Source: Corynebacterium sp. HMSC074A01 (GTDB lineage Bacteria > Actinomycetota > Actinomycetes > Mycobacteriales > Mycobacteriaceae). From it: a stretch of 64,000 bases of DNA. A model generated the notes under the pieces. The model did not search any database. It was not told the DNA's origin and was given only the letters and a program-made list of their open reading frames with translations. The translations under genes were made by a program, and so were the position numbers. This document shows, one piece after another, positions 9,192 through 20,918 of the stretch. The DNA is taken from the NCBI RefSeq assembly GCF_001831515.1, contig NZ_KV825630.1:102804-166803 (forward strand), written 5' to 3'. Position 1 is the stretch's first letter. Every line of letters starts with the position of its first letter.

Positions 9192-10223
9192 TTAGCCGAA
9201 CATCGCCTTGGCGGTGGTGTAGCGGTGCTCCGGCACCGTCTTCAGCTGCGCGATGGCGGATTCGAGCGGCACGAGCTCGATGTTCTCGCCGTGCAGGGCG
9301 ACGCAGGTGTCGAAGTTGTTGTTGTGCGCAGCGCGCGCCGCGTGGACGCCGTAGCGGGTGGCCAGCACGCGGTCGTAGGCGGTCGGCGTGCCGCCGCGCT
9401 GGATGTGGCCGAGCACGGTGGTGCGCACGTCGTAGCCCAGGCGCTTCTTAATCTCGTCGGCGACGATCTGGCCCATGCCGTTGAAGGTGATGTGGCCGAA
9501 CTCGTCCTCTTCGCCCAGGCCGCCGTCCATGGTGCCTTCCTTCGGGATCGCCCCCTCGGCGACGACGACGATGCCGTACTTCTCCCCCATCTGGAAACGA
9601 CGCTCCATCGCCTTGCAGATATCGGCGACGTCGAAGGGCTCCTCCGGGATGACGGTGTAGTGCGCGCCGCCGGCCATGCCCGCGTGCAGGGCGATCCAAC
9701 CGACGTGTCGGCCCATCACCTCGACGATGAGGATGCGGTTGTGCGATTCCGCAGTGGTGTGCAGGCGGTCGATCGCGTCGGTGGCCACGGAGACAGCGGT
9801 GTCGAAACCGAAGGTGTAGTCGGTCGCCGCAACATCGTTGTCGATGGTCTTCGGCACGCCGACCACCGGGATCCCGTTGTCGGAGAGCCACTTCGCGCCC
9901 TTGAGGGTGCCTTCGCCGCCGATGGCGATGAGCGCGTCGATCTCCGCGTCCGCCAGATTGGCCTTGATCGTGTCCAGCCCGGCCTTGAACTTGTCGGGGT
10001 GGAGGCGGCCGGTGCCTAAGATGGTGCCGCCGCGCAGCAGGATCGAGTCGATGAACGCATCGTCGTACAGGTCGACGCGGCGGTCCTCCATGAGACCGAC
10101 CCAGCCGTCCTGGTAGCCGACCACGGTCGAGCCGTACTCGGCGCTGGCAGTGCGGACAATTCCACGGATGACGGCGTTCAAGCCCGGGCAGTCGCCGCCG
10201 GAAGTCAGTGTCGCAAGTCGCAT
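9192..10223 (-). CDS. pfkA: ATP-dependent 6-phosphofructokinase (group III PfkA)
   Basis: 343 aa. PfkA phosphorylates fructose 6-phosphate to fructose 1,6-bisphosphate. N-terminal [16 protein letters not shown] is the nucleotide site; GGEGTLKGA (~residues 95-103) has Gly after Glu, where PPi-dependent enzymes carry Asp, indicating ATP use; [17 protein letters not shown] (~residues 120-136) holds the catalytic Asp with the Lys typical of the actinobacterial long-chain group; MGRHVGWIA and GHIQRGG are substrate loops. ATG 10223 is set by homology and by TAGGGT ending 7 nt upstream; the frame extends to 10310. Confidence 0.97.
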   Translation of the reverse strand: MRLATLTSGGDCPGLNAVIRGIVRTASAEYGSTVVGYQDGWVGLMEDRRVDLYDDAFIDSILLRGGTILGTGRLHPDKFKAGLDTIKANLADAEIDALIAIGGEGTLKGAKWLSDNGIPVVGVPKTIDNDVAATDYTFGFDTAVSVATDAIDRLHTTAESHNRILIVEVMGRHVGWIALHAGMAGGAHYTVIPEEPFDVADICKAMERRFQMGEKYGIVVVAEGAIPKEGTMDGGLGEEDEFGHITFNGMGQIVADEIKKRLGYDVRTTVLGHIQRGGTPTAYDRVLATRYGVHAARAAHNNNFDTCVALHGENIELVPLESAIAQLKTVPEHRYTTAKAMFG

Positions 10224-10230
10224 ACCGTCC

Positions 10231-10236
10231 ACCCTA
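10231..10236 (-). promoter_or_regulatory. -10 element (TAGGGT) of pfkA
   Basis: TAGGGT 7 nt upstream of the pfkA ATG; implies an A+1 leaderless transcript for pfkA-mug. Confidence 0.5.
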
Positions 10237-10266
10237 GCGCGTTCGCTGCGGCGAGGCCGAGTGACC

Positions 10267-11586
10267 TCAAGCGTCGTCGCGTCGCAAAGCAAGCGAGCTC
10301 GCCGCGCCAATCACCATCGCCGCGAGCGGCAGCAGCATCGCGAGGTGCGCGGTCTGCGCGATGTCGCCGCGCACAAGCACCGCTCCCACGAGCGCGACGC
10401 CGAGCACGCTGCCGACCTGGCGCATGGTGTTGTAGAGCCCGGAGGCCGCACCGGTTTCGTGCTCGGGGATGCCGCGCATGGTCACCGCCGCATTCGGTGC
10501 CCAGACGAACGCACCGCCGATGCCCAGTAGCGAGGTCACGGCAGTAAACCACCACACGTCCGCCCCAGTGTGGATCAGCGCGATAGCGAGCACCAGCCCG
10601 GCCGCGGAAATGCTAAAGCCCGCGGCGCAGAGCTTGCCCGGGTCGCGACGGTCTGTCAGGTACCCGGCGACTGGGGTCAGCACGAACGCGAACACCGACA
10701 TGGGCGCGGTGATCGCGCCGGATGCGGTCGGGGAGGCATCGGCGACAGTCTGCAGCCAATACATCAGCGGGATGAACATCGACGCCACGCTAAAGCCCAT
10801 CGCGGCGACTCCCAGGGCTCCAAGCGCGAAGGAGCGATGCAGTATGAGCCCCACGGGTAGGAATCCGTTGTCGGTGCCGTCGCGGGCTGAGCGCACCAGC
10901 ACGCCGAGCAGCAGCGCGCCGAAGAGGATCGAGGGCCACTGCCCGAACTGGATGCCGTAAACCAGCAGCCCCAGCCCTCCGAAGGAAAGCAGCACGGGCA
11001 GCAGGGTGACCCGCTCGCCGCTGCGCGGCAGTCGCGGCAGCGCGATCAGTCCAGCGATCAGCGCCACCGCCCCAAGTGCCGCCTGGGCGAAAAACGCCGC
11101 TCGCCAGCCGAGACTGTCAGCCACTGCCCCGCCGACTACCGGGCCGATCAGGGATGCCACCGAGCCGATCACGCCCCATGCGGCGAACGCCCGGCCCTGT
11201 GTGTCCGGCGAGAACACGCGCGGGATCAGCCCGAACGCCTGCGGCAAGAACGCCGCAGCGCCCACGCCCTGCAGACCGCGCGCCACCATCAGCGACTCGA
11301 AGGACCAAGACACACCCGCGAGCACCAGCGCGGCCACGTAAATGGCAAGGCCGATGAGGAAGACGCCGCGTTGCCCGAAGGCGTCGCCAAGTTTGCCCGT
11401 CGCCGGCATCGGGGCCACCGTGCACAGCAGGTAAATGCTGGTGAGCCACACGGCGGAGCCCACGTCGAAAGGTAAAAGCGGCGTGATCACGGGCATGAAG
11501 CCCTGATCGATCAGGACAAGAAAATACCCCGCAGCCAGGGCTGCGAGGGTATTCCAGGGATTAACGGCCGGCTTCAAAAGCGGCAC
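10267..11586 (-). CDS. MFS drug:H+ antiporter-like exporter
   Basis: 439 aa, at least 12 hydrophobic spans. Features of the DHA2-like major facilitator branch: helix 1 [17 protein letters not shown], helix 2-3 loop [16 protein letters not shown] (motif A), [24 protein letters not shown] (motif B), and [28 protein letters not shown] (motif C of exporters). Substrate unknown. GTG 11586 is the only sensible start before helix 1 and lies inside gatA, overlapping it by 26 nt in another frame; no Shine-Dalgarno is evident. It looks inserted into the ancestral gatCA...pfkA-gatB neighbourhood, but base composition is not obviously different. Confidence 0.82.
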   Translation of the reverse strand: MPLLKPAVNPWNTLAALAAGYFLVLIDQGFMPVITPLLPFDVGSAVWLTSIYLLCTVAPMPATGKLGDAFGQRGVFLIGLAIYVAALVLAGVSWSFESLMVARGLQGVGAAAFLPQAFGLIPRVFSPDTQGRAFAAWGVIGSVASLIGPVVGGAVADSLGWRAAFFAQAALGAVALIAGLIALPRLPRSGERVTLLPVLLSFGGLGLLVYGIQFGQWPSILFGALLLGVLVRSARDGTDNGFLPVGLILHRSFALGALGVAAMGFSVASMFIPLMYWLQTVADASPTASGAITAPMSVFAFVLTPVAGYLTDRRDPGKLCAAGFSISAAGLVLAIALIHTGADVWWFTAVTSLLGIGGAFVWAPNAAVTMRGIPEHETGAASGLYNTMRQVGSVLGVALVGAVLVRGDIAQTAHLAMLLPLAAMVIGAASSLALRRDDA

Positions 11587-13051
11587 CCACGCGGTAGAGG
11601 CGCGCGTCCTCGAAGGCCGGGGCGATCAGCTGCAGGCCGACCGGCAGGCCGGTGTCCTCGGTCACGCCCGCGGGCACGGACATGCCCGGCAGACCGGCGA
11701 GGTTCAGCGGCAGCGTGAACAGGTCGAAGTTGTACATGGCCAGCGGGTCGTCGACCTTCTCCCCGATCTTGAACGCGGTCGACGGCACGGTCGGCCCCGC
11801 GATCACGTCCACCTGCTCGAAGGCGCGGGCGAAGTCCTCCGCGATCAAGGTGCGCACGCGCTGCGCCTGCAGGTAGTAGGCGTCGAAGTAGCCGACTGAG
11901 AGCGCGTAGGTGCCCAGGATGATGCGGCGCTTGACCTCGTCGCCGAAGCCGGCACCGCGGGTGGCGGCCATGACCTGCTCGGCGGAGTGCTTGCCGTCGT
12001 CGCCTGCGCGCAGGCCGTAGCGCATGCCGTCGAAGCGCGCGAGGTTCGAGGACACCTCGGACATCTGGATGATGTAGTAAGCGCCCATCACGTCGTCGAA
12101 GCGCGGGCAGTCGACCTCGACGATCTCCGCGCCCTGGGCCTCAAGCTGAGCGAACGCCTCGTCGATGCGCGCGTTGACACCGTCCTGGGTGCCCGGGCGA
12201 GCGAACTGCTTGATGCGGCCGATCTTCACGCCGTTGAGGTCGCCGGATGCGCCTTCGCGGGCGGCGTCGGCAAGCGAGCCCACGGGGCGATCAACGCTGG
12301 TGGCGTCGAACTCGTCGTGGCCGCCGATGATCTCGTGCAGCAGTGCAGTATCCAGCACTGTGTTGGCGCAGGGGCCGACCTGATCCAGCGAAGAGGCGCA
12401 GGCCACGACGCCGTAGCGGGACACGCCGCCGTAGGTCGGCTTCACGCCGACAGTGCCGGTCAGCGACGCCGGCTGGCGGATCGAGCCGCCGGTGTCCGTG
12501 CCGATGCCCAGCGGTGCCTGGCCCGCCGCGAGTGCCGCCGCGGTACCGCCGCCCGAACCGCCCGGCACGCGCTCGATGTCGTGCGGGTTGCGGGTGACCT
12601 TGTAGGCGGAATTCTCGGTGGAAGAGCCCATCGCGAACTCGTCGAGGTTCGTCTTGCCCAAAATCGGGATGCCTGCCTCGCGCAAGTGCTTCACGACGGT
12701 CGCGTCATAGGGACTCATGTAGCCCTCCAGCATCTTCGACGCGGCGGTCGTCGGCGCATCGGTGGTGACCAGGAGGTCTTTCAGCGCCAGCGGCACACCA
12801 GCGAGCGCGGAGGCTGGGGCCTCGCCCGCCTTGACCTGCGCGTCGACGGCGTCGGCAGCCGCGAGCGCCTCGTCCGCACCGACGTGCAGGAAGGCACCGA
12901 GCGTCTCGTCGGTTTCCGCGATGCGATCCAGGAAGGCCTGGGTGACCTCGCGGGAGGTGACCTCGCCGGCCTGAATCATGCGCGCCAGCTCGTGGGCGGG
13001 TTTGGACACAAGGCCCTCGGCGGGAATGGTGTAGTTCGTCTGCTCGGTCAT
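11561..13051 (-). CDS. gatA: Glutamyl-tRNA(Gln) amidotransferase subunit A
   Basis: 496 aa. GatA is the amidase-signature subunit that releases ammonia from glutamine for GatB. The Ser-cisSer-Lys triad is present: Lys in PLALKDLL (~residue 91), Ser in [16 protein letters not shown] and nucleophilic Ser in [15 protein letters not shown]. The C-terminal [21 protein letters not shown] box is complete. It follows gatC with no gap (TAAATG) and is overlapped at its 3' end by the MFS gene. Confidence 0.97.
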   Translation of the reverse strand: MTEQTNYTIPAEGLVSKPAHELARMIQAGEVTSREVTQAFLDRIAETDETLGAFLHVGADEALAAADAVDAQVKAGEAPASALAGVPLALKDLLVTTDAPTTAASKMLEGYMSPYDATVVKHLREAGIPILGKTNLDEFAMGSSTENSAYKVTRNPHDIERVPGGSGGGTAAALAAGQAPLGIGTDTGGSIRQPASLTGTVGVKPTYGGVSRYGVVACASSLDQVGPCANTVLDTALLHEIIGGHDEFDATSVDRPVGSLADAAREGASGDLNGVKIGRIKQFARPGTQDGVNARIDEAFAQLEAQGAEIVEVDCPRFDDVMGAYYIIQMSEVSSNLARFDGMRYGLRAGDDGKHSAEQVMAATRGAGFGDEVKRRIILGTYALSVGYFDAYYLQAQRVRTLIAEDFARAFEQVDVIAGPTVPSTAFKIGEKVDDPLAMYNFDLFTLPLNLAGLPGMSVPAGVTEDTGLPVGLQLIAPAFEDARLYRVGAAFEAGR

Positions 13052-13354
13052 TTACTCGTCAGCCTCCCCCAGGATCTGCGGCACGACGAAGCGGTCCTCT
13101 TCCACCTCGGGCGCTTGGTCCAGCGCCTGTGCCTGCGTCAGTGTCTTCTTCTCCACGTCCGGGCGCATGCCTGCCTCGATGGAGTGCGGGTGGCTCATCG
13201 GCTCCACGCCCTCCGTGTCGACGCTCTGCACCTTCGAGACAGCGTCGACGATCTGGTCGAGCTGTTGGGAAATCTGCTCGAGCTCGTCGTCCTGCAGCGC
13301 AATCCGGGCAAGCCGGGCGATGCGGGCGACCTCCTCGCGGGAAATCTCAGCCAA
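13052..13354 (-). CDS. gatC: Glutamyl-tRNA(Gln) amidotransferase subunit C
   Basis: 100 aa. GatC is the small belt-like subunit that holds GatA and GatB together. Signature ISREEVARIARLARI(A)L at the N-terminus, then EGVEPMSHPHS and a C-terminal FVVPQILGE tail, all standard. The start is TTG at 13354, giving MAEIS; GGAA lies about 6 nt upstream. A TAAGAT -10 candidate at 13399-13404 would give a ~40-nt leader. Stop directly abuts the gatA ATG. Confidence 0.95.
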   Translation of the reverse strand: MAEISREEVARIARLARIALQDDELEQISQQLDQIVDAVSKVQSVDTEGVEPMSHPHSIEAGMRPDVEKKTLTQAQALDQAPEVEEDRFVVPQILGEADE

Positions 13355-13398
13355 AACGGTTCCAATCTCTTGTGTACGTGGTTAGTAAAACGCCACTC

Positions 13399-13404
13399 AT
13401 CTTA
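13399..13404 (-). promoter_or_regulatory. Candidate -10 (TAAGAT) of the gatCA operon
   Basis: TAAGAT on the minus strand, 45 bp upstream of the gatC TTG; no clear -35. Confidence 0.35.
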
Positions 13405-13413
13405 CGTCACGGC

Positions 13414-13441
13414 GAGTAGCAGGCTGCGAGCGCCGCTACTC
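13414..13441 (-). terminator. Hairpin at the 3' end of the P450 gene
   Basis: GAGTAGC (13414-13420) pairs perfectly with GCTACTC (13435-13441), with an inner GGC/GCC. It includes the P450 stop codon. No T-run follows, so termination strength is doubtful. Confidence 0.4.
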
Positions 13442-14674
13442 CCGCACCTTGAGGTAGGTCGGCAGCTCGGCCCAGCCGCCGACCGGGTACACCTCCCGGC
13501 GCGCCGCGTCCTCGTCGACCTCGATGTGTTCAAAGACTGCGAGGAACTCTTCGGTGAAACACTTCAACTCGAGCATGGACAGGTATTTGCCCGGGCAGGT
13601 GTGGGGGCCCGCTCCCCAGACCAGGTTTGCGCTCGCGTTGCCGCCCTCCCCTGGCGCATATGCCTCCGGCTCGCCGACGGCCTGCGGGTCGCGGTTTGCC
13701 GCGGTCCAGTGGATGCGCACGCGCTGGCCTTCGTCCAGGTCGACTCCATCCAGAGTGACTGGGCAGGTGGTCACGCGCCGGTTGCTCACAAAGGGCGAGT
13801 CTTGGCGCAGGATTTCATCCGCGATGGCGGTGAACTCCTCGTGGGAGACCCCGGCTTGCAGGCGGCGACGCACCGGCTCGTTGCCGGCAAGCGCGTGGAT
13901 CAACACACCAATGCAGTACGCCATCGAGCTGAGGTCGCCGGCGGTCCAGTTCCGCAGGATGGAGACGAGCTCCTCGAATTCGAGGGGGCGTCCGAGGCTC
14001 GTATCGTTGACGAGCTGTGCAGTCACACTGGGCGCCGGGAAGGCGTCCTCTTTGCCCAGCAGCGGGGAAAGTGCCTCGCGTGCTGCGGTGGCAGTTTCCG
14101 TACCGGACTGTAATGGCTGGAGTACTTCGCGGATCATGTCGTCGAAGGTCCCTGCCACTGCGGCGGTGCGCGCGAGCTCACCGGAGCGGGTCGCGGCGTT
14201 GTTCTCCGCAACCCATTCGATCAGGCGGGCTTCCATCTGCTCCGGCCATCCGAGCCACGCGAGCATGGCGCGCACCGCGAACGGCGCGCCGATGTCGGCT
14301 ACTGCGTCGACAGGGGCGAACAGCGCGGCGCCCGCTGGCCTGCCGTCGCGGATATCGGCCACCACGCTGCGTGCGGCCTTTCGAAACGCCGGTTCGAAGG
14401 GGTCGAGTGCGTCAGGGGTGAGGTAGGCGTCGATAAGCGAGCGGAATTGCTCGTGCCGCCCACCATCGAGGCCATTGGGCAGCTGCATGAAGCGGGACAC
14501 CCCGGAGGAAAAGCGGACCGGATCCTCGGCGACGGCGCGGGCCTGCGTGTTGCCGAGCACCACGACCTCGTTGCCGTTGCGTACAAGCCGGTGGCCGGCG
14601 GCGAGCTGGGTGTCGCCGTACGCTCGCGGGTCGGTGTCGGCGGTAGGTGCGGTTGGCAGGTTGCTCGCGTGCAT
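13436..14674 (-). CDS. Cytochrome P450
   Basis: 412 aa, normal length for a soluble bacterial P450. The heme-thiolate loop is WGAGPHTCPGK (~residues 346-356, Cys is the axial ligand), the K-helix ExxR is EILR, and the I-helix is NWTAGDLSSMAY, where the usual acid-Thr pair for O2 activation is replaced by Asp then Ser-Ser. No redox partner gene is adjacent and no substrate can be assigned. ATG 14674 has AAGAAGGG about 9 nt upstream. Transcribed away from the ACT-protein gene, 88 bp apart. Confidence 0.92.
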   Translation of the reverse strand: MHASNLPTAPTADTDPRAYGDTQLAAGHRLVRNGNEVVVLGNTQARAVAEDPVRFSSGVSRFMQLPNGLDGGRHEQFRSLIDAYLTPDALDPFEPAFRKAARSVVADIRDGRPAGAALFAPVDAVADIGAPFAVRAMLAWLGWPEQMEARLIEWVAENNAATRSGELARTAAVAGTFDDMIREVLQPLQSGTETATAAREALSPLLGKEDAFPAPSVTAQLVNDTSLGRPLEFEELVSILRNWTAGDLSSMAYCIGVLIHALAGNEPVRRRLQAGVSHEEFTAIADEILRQDSPFVSNRRVTTCPVTLDGVDLDEGQRVRIHWTAANRDPQAVGEPEAYAPGEGGNASANLVWGAGPHTCPGKYLSMLELKCFTEEFLAVFEHIEVDEDAARREVYPVGGWAELPTYLKVRE

Positions 14675-14749
14675 GATTCCAATCCCTTCTTTCCGTTAAG
14701 ATTCGCCAGCATACGGGGCCTTTCTGACCAATATGTACGGGCTGGCTGA

Positions 14750-14755
14750 TATAAC
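14750..14755 (+). promoter_or_regulatory. -10 element (TATAAC) of the ACT-protein gene
   Basis: TATAAC ending 7 nt before ATG 14763, in the 88-bp divergent region shared with the P450 gene. Confidence 0.45.
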
Positions 14756-14762
14756 TGTGGAC

Positions 14763-15446
14763 ATGTCTTACCTTATTCGCGTTTCCCTTCCGGACGTCCC
14801 GGGCAGCCTCGGCGAGCTCGCGGAGGCGTTCGGCATGATCGACGCCAACATCCAGTCCGTGGACATTGTGGACACCGTGGCTGCGGCGGGATCAGAGGGC
14901 GGCGGCACAGTCACCGACGACATCGTGGTGGAGCTGCCAACCGGCACGATGGTGGACACGCTGATTACCGCCGCCGCGTCCGTGCAGGGTGCCGAGGTGG
15001 ATTCGATCCGGCCGTTTACCGGGCGTGTGGATCGCCGCGGCCAGATCCAGATGCTTTCGCGCATCGTGGCGACGGCGGGTGACGAGCAGCGCGCGATGGA
15101 AGAGCTCGTCGGCGCGATCCCGCGCTCGATGACCTCCTCGTGGGCGGTGGCGCTGCGCGAGACCGAGGACGGCCTGGTCAGGGTCGCGGCGTCGCAAGCC
15201 GCACCCGAGGACGACGGGTCCCGCCCCCAGATGGGGGAAGTGAACCAGGCGCGCATCCTGCTACCAGATTCCGACCCGTGGGTCCCCGAGGCCTGGTGGC
15301 TTCTGGACACTGCCCTGTCCATTACCCGCCTACCCGGCACCGACCTGGTGCTGGTGGTCGGCCGCGTGGGCGGGCCGGACTTCTTAGCCTCCGAGGTGAC
15401 CCAGATTGGTGACCTCGGCAGCATCATTGGTGCGATCCTGAGCTAG
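14763..15446 (+). CDS. ACT-domain protein
   Basis: 227 aa. Residues 1-75 form an ACT fold (MSYLIRVSLPDVPGSLGELAEAFG...IQSVDIVDTV), the small-molecule-binding module of amino-acid-responsive proteins; the rest (LSRIVATAGDEQRAMEELVGAIPRSMTSSW...) matches no catalytic family I know. Homologues in corynebacteria are annotated only as amino-acid-binding ACT proteins, so the ligand and target are unknown. ATG 14763 is preferred to ATG 14733 because TATAAC is placed for a leaderless start there and because MSYLIRV is the conserved N-terminus. Confidence 0.75.
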   Translation: MSYLIRVSLPDVPGSLGELAEAFGMIDANIQSVDIVDTVAAAGSEGGGTVTDDIVVELPTGTMVDTLITAAASVQGAEVDSIRPFTGRVDRRGQIQMLSRIVATAGDEQRAMEELVGAIPRSMTSSWAVALRETEDGLVRVAASQAAPEDDGSRPQMGEVNQARILLPDSDPWVPEAWWLLDTALSITRLPGTDLVLVVGRVGGPDFLASEVTQIGDLGSIIGAILS

Positions 15447-15462
15447 ACCCTTGCCACGTTTT

Positions 15463-15500
15463 TAGAATTTTGGAATTATGGAATTCATGCAGAATTCCAT
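15463..15500 (+). promoter_or_regulatory. Candidate promoter/operator with GAATT repeats and a 9-5-9 palindrome
   Basis: TAGAAT (15463-15468) can serve as -10. ATGGAATTC (15478-15486) and GAATTCCAT (15492-15500) form a perfect 9-bp inverted repeat over the start codon, with two more GAATT copies just upstream. An operator for the ArsR-type regulator encoded two genes downstream is the natural guess. Confidence 0.45.
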
Positions 15501-16503
15501 GTACGGCGCACTCGGCGTCGGCACACTAGCGACGCTCGCCACGGCCGGGCTCATGCTCGGCTTTGGCCCGCGCCAAATCACCCTGGCCACGGAGCACACC
15601 GGCGACGCGCAGCTTGCCGCCAACCTCGAGCGCTTGGCCGAGGCGGAGCCGGGCCACCATACGCTCTCCGCGGTGGTCTACGACCAAGGCGAGGTCACCT
15701 TCGGCGGGCTCGGGGCCGACGAGCACACCGAGTTCGAAATCGGCTCGATAACAAAGACATTCAACGCGGAGCTGGTGCGCCAGCTTATCGACGAAGACGT
15801 GCTCGCCCTCGACACCACCGTCGGTGACATCCTGGGCGCGTCCGGGGCGCCTATCGATACGGTGACCATCGAGGAGCTTCTCAACCACACCTCCGGGCTC
15901 GAGCCGATGGGCCCGCTCGGCATTGGCGACATTCTCTGGGCCAACCTCACCGAGGGCGGCAACGCGTACCGCAAGGACTCCCCCGACGACATCCTCGCCG
16001 CCGCGCCAGAGCTAGAGCTCGAGGGCCGCGGCGAGGATGCCTACTCCAACTACGGGCACGCGCTGCTCGGCCAGCTGCTGGCGCGCACAACTGACACGCC
16101 CTACGAGGAACTCGTGCGCACACGGATCCTCGAGCCGGCGGGGATGGATGAAACGTACGTGGCGGGGCCAAGGGGCGTCGACAAGCAGAAGCTCGGGCGC
16201 GGCCTCGCCAGCAACGGGCGCGAGGCCGAGCCCTGGGACATGGACGGCTGGGCGCCGGCGGGCGCGATCCGCTCGACTGCGGCAGACATGGCGCGCTACA
16301 TCGAGTGGGTCGACGAGCACGGGCGACCCGACCACGGCTGGGCAACTCTCGACGAATACACCTTCCACAACGGCGGAACCGGCGGATTTCGCACCATGTT
16401 GGTATGGGATCCGGATGACCCGCACCGCGCGGTGTACGTTGCCGGCGACACGGAAGCCTGGGTCGATGAGCTCGGCATCGAACTGCTTAAGGAGGAAGAA
16501 TGA
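15478..16503 (+). CDS. Membrane-anchored serine hydrolase (class C beta-lactamase/DD-peptidase fold)
   Basis: 341 aa. One hydrophobic segment at residues ~8-30 (signal anchor), then a beta-lactamase-fold domain: SxxK as GSITKTF (~residues 90-96), YxN as YSNYG (~residues 180-184) and the KTG-equivalent HNGGTGGF near residue 298. This is the serine-hydrolase family of class C beta-lactamases, DD-peptidases and EstB-type esterases; short length and HNGG box fit a penicillin-binding-protein-like hydrolase or esterase rather than a true lactamase. Starts at 15478, 15487 and 15499 are all in frame; the first is placed best after the -10. First gene of a three-gene cassette. Confidence 0.85.
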   Translation: MEFMQNSMYGALGVGTLATLATAGLMLGFGPRQITLATEHTGDAQLAANLERLAEAEPGHHTLSAVVYDQGEVTFGGLGADEHTEFEIGSITKTFNAELVRQLIDEDVLALDTTVGDILGASGAPIDTVTIEELLNHTSGLEPMGPLGIGDILWANLTEGGNAYRKDSPDDILAAAPELELEGRGEDAYSNYGHALLGQLLARTTDTPYEELVRTRILEPAGMDETYVAGPRGVDKQKLGRGLASNGREAEPWDMDGWAPAGAIRSTAADMARYIEWVDEHGRPDHGWATLDEYTFHNGGTGGFRTMLVWDPDDPHRAVYVAGDTEAWVDELGIELLKEEE

Positions 16504-16745
16504 TCGCGTTCGTTGTTGTCTCCATCGCCCTGTTAGCGTGGGAATCGATCAAACTTGCACGGGGGCCGAAGCGTCCCGGCCGCGCGCTGCTCAACGCGAT
16601 CCTCGCCGCAGCTGTGGTGTGGCTTCTGGTAAGTCCACTGGATTTTAACGCCGATCTGCCGATTTGGCTGTGGTGGGCGATCGTCGCGTGGGCGTCGGTG
16701 CTCGTGGGCGTTGCCGCCGGGCGTTTGGCGCTGCAACGATTCTAG
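16500..16745 (+). CDS. Small two-helix membrane protein
   Basis: 81 aa. Two hydrophobic segments (IAFVVVSIALLAW, residues 2-14, and a longer region from residue 31 to 76 that can form two spans) with a basic KLARGPKRPGR loop between. No family recognised. The ATG overlaps the hydrolase stop (ATGA) and is preceded by a strong AAGGAGGAAG Shine-Dalgarno, so it is coupled to the serine hydrolase and probably works with it at the membrane. Confidence 0.75.
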   Translation: MIAFVVVSIALLAWESIKLARGPKRPGRALLNAILAAAVVWLLVSPLDFNADLPIWLWWAIVAWASVLVGVAAGRLALQRF

Positions 16746-16748
16746 AAT
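16739..16748. promoter_or_regulatory. Perfect 10-bp palindrome ATTCTAGAAT before the ArsR gene
   Basis: Self-complementary ATTCTAGAAT spans the stop codon of the small membrane protein and lies 19 nt before the regulator ATG. It shares TAGAATT with the element at 15463, suggesting one factor binds both. Confidence 0.4.
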
Positions 16749-16767
16749 TCTCGAAAAGAAGACATGA

Positions 16768-19340
<2,573 letters not shown>

Positions 19341-19341
19341 C

Positions 19342-19347
19342 TATCAT
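19342..19347 (+). promoter_or_regulatory. -10 element (TATCAT) of the exonuclease gene
   Basis: TATCAT ending 6 nt before ATG 19354. Confidence 0.45.
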
Positions 19348-19353
19348 GCAGTC

Positions 19354-20028
19354 ATGGCTTTCTTCGACGCGTCCCGCATGCTCTCCTTCGACCTGGAAAC
19401 TACCTCGGTCAACCCGCGCGAGGCCCGCATTGTCACCTCCGCGCTCGTGCGTATCGACGGGCGCGAGGTCACCGCCAACGAGACCCTGGCAGACCCCGGC
19501 GTGGAGATCCCGGAGGCGGCCGCCGCGGTCCACGGGATCAGCACGGAAAAGGCGCGCGCCGAGGGCCGCAACCACGACGAGGTGCTGCGCGAGACCGTCG
19601 ACGCGATCAAGCAGAGCTGGGAGGACGGGCTCACCCTCATCGTGTTTAACGCCCCCTACGACTTGAGCGTGCTGCGCGCGCTCACCGGCGACTTCACCGT
19701 CACCGGCCCGGTGTTCGACCCGCTGCTCATCGACCGCGCGCGCGACCGCTACCGCAAAGGCAAGCGCAACCTGGGCGCGCTGTGCGAGCACTACGGGGTG
19801 CGCCTGGACAACGCGCACGAGGCCACCTCGGATGCGATGGCCGCGGCACGCATCGCGTGGAAGCAGGTCCGCAAGGTGTGGCCGGAGCTCGCGGAGATGG
19901 ACACCGACGAGCTCATGGAGTACCAGGCCGTGGAGAACTACCGCATCCAGACCGACCTGAAGAAGTGGTTGGAATCCCGCGGACGTGACGCCTCCAACGT
20001 GAGCATGGGCTGGCCGATGGTGGGCTAA
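19354..20028 (+). CDS. DnaQ-type 3'-5' exonuclease (DEDDh)
   Basis: 224 aa. DEDDh exonuclease motifs in order: SFDLETTSVN (Exo I, ~residues 11-20), FNAPYDLSVL (Exo II, ~residues 97-106) and HEATSDAMAAARI (Exo III with the catalytic His, ~residues 157-169). The family covers the proofreading subunit of DNA polymerase III and stand-alone DNA/RNA exonucleases; the lack of any polymerase domain and the position between ligA and a MetE-like gene suggest a stand-alone repair or turnover enzyme. ATG 19354 is set by TATCAT 6 nt upstream. Confidence 0.88.
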   Translation: MAFFDASRMLSFDLETTSVNPREARIVTSALVRIDGREVTANETLADPGVEIPEAAAAVHGISTEKARAEGRNHDEVLRETVDAIKQSWEDGLTLIVFNAPYDLSVLRALTGDFTVTGPVFDPLLIDRARDRYRKGKRNLGALCEHYGVRLDNAHEATSDAMAAARIAWKQVRKVWPELAEMDTDELMEYQAVENYRIQTDLKKWLESRGRDASNVSMGWPMVG

Positions 20029-20029
20029 C

Positions 20030-20881
20030 TTATGTCGTCTTGCTCAGCTCTTCCGCCATTTCGCGGGCGGCGCGGTAGTTCGCGGCGGTGCCCACAAGCG
20101 TTGCCGCAGGCTCCGCGTACACGTCAATGCTCGTGCGCGCCGGATCGATCTGCAGCTCGTCGAAGACGCGGTAGAGCTCGCGCGGTGCCATCGTCGGGAT
20201 CGCGATGCGGCTGCCCCGATCCAGCACGCGGGCCAGCACGTCCTTGTCGCAGGTGCGGGGGTCGACGGTGAGCCACGGGGTGTCGTCGACAAGCTTCGGC
20301 GTGTGCAGCAGGTGCTCACCGAAGCGCAGCAAGGTTTCCTGCGGCTCGTGGATCGCGCGGATGGTCTCAAAGTCGGTCGCGCCTTTGAGGGTGCCGGCGG
20401 TGACTTCCGGCAGCCGCGGCTCGTCGAGCTGCAGCACGGTTGTATCGAAGCGAGCTGCGACATCGCGGCGGTGTGCAGCACAAGCCTCGAGCAGCGCGTC
20501 GGTGAGGTCGCGCAGCGCGCCGGCATCAGTGATCATGCGGTGGCCGTTGGGCATCTCCACCTCGGCGGCGAGCGTAAACGGGCCGACGAGCTGCACCTTG
20601 ACCGCAGCCGCTTTGCCGTGCCACGCCTCCTCGAGCACGTCGAGGTCGCGTGCCATGCGGTCGGCGTCGGTCCGTTTGCGGGCAGCGACGCGCCACCCGC
20701 GCGGGCCGAGCCCGATCGGGATCTCCAGCAGCGCGGCCGTGCGACCGATCGCGTCCGAGCCCACGCCACGCTCCGGCAGCTGCGGGATATGCGGAAGGGG
20801 CGACTCGGAAAGCACGACGTCCGCGGCTTGCGCGAGATCCATACCGGGCAAGGGCCCGAGCCCAAAAGCAGTTGCATTCAC
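20030..20881 (-). CDS. MetE-like cobalamin-independent methionine synthase family protein
   Basis: 283 aa, far shorter than MetE (~750 aa) and equivalent to part of its C-terminal barrel. TAFGLGPLPGMD, VQLVGPFTLAAEV, VLQLDEPRLPEVTAG and the final GTAANYRAAREMAEEL follow the Meth_synt_2 fold, but the zinc-binding His-Cys-Cys set of true MetE cannot be made out, so methyl transfer to homocysteine is not assured. A homologue lies next to ligA in mycobacteria as I recall. The GTG at 20881 is supported by TATCAT ending 7 nt upstream. Confidence 0.75.
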   Translation of the reverse strand: MNATAFGLGPLPGMDLAQAADVVLSESPLPHIPQLPERGVGSDAIGRTAALLEIPIGLGPRGWRVAARKRTDADRMARDLDVLEEAWHGKAAAVKVQLVGPFTLAAEVEMPNGHRMITDAGALRDLTDALLEACAAHRRDVAARFDTTVLQLDEPRLPEVTAGTLKGATDFETIRAIHEPQETLLRFGEHLLHTPKLVDDTPWLTVDPRTCDKDVLARVLDRGSRIAIPTMAPRELYRVFDELQIDPARTSIDVYAEPAATLVGTAANYRAAREMAEELSKTT

Positions 20882-20888
20882 GGCACCG

Positions 20889-20912
20889 ATGATACGGGCG
20901 GGCGGGTATGCT
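20889..20912. promoter_or_regulatory. Overlapping divergent leaderless promoters
   Basis: TATCAT on the minus strand (20889-20894, for GTG 20881) and TATGCT on the plus strand (20907-20912, for ATG 20919) lie within 24 bp, and the two start codons are only 37 bp apart. The two polymerases would have to compete. Confidence 0.5.
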
Positions 20913-20918
20913 CTGTGC

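Noticed and set aside
11987..14113. A 708-codon plus-strand open frame opposite gatA, gatC and the P450 gene
   Set aside because: Shadow of three well-supported minus-strand genes; no promoter, Shine-Dalgarno or domain.
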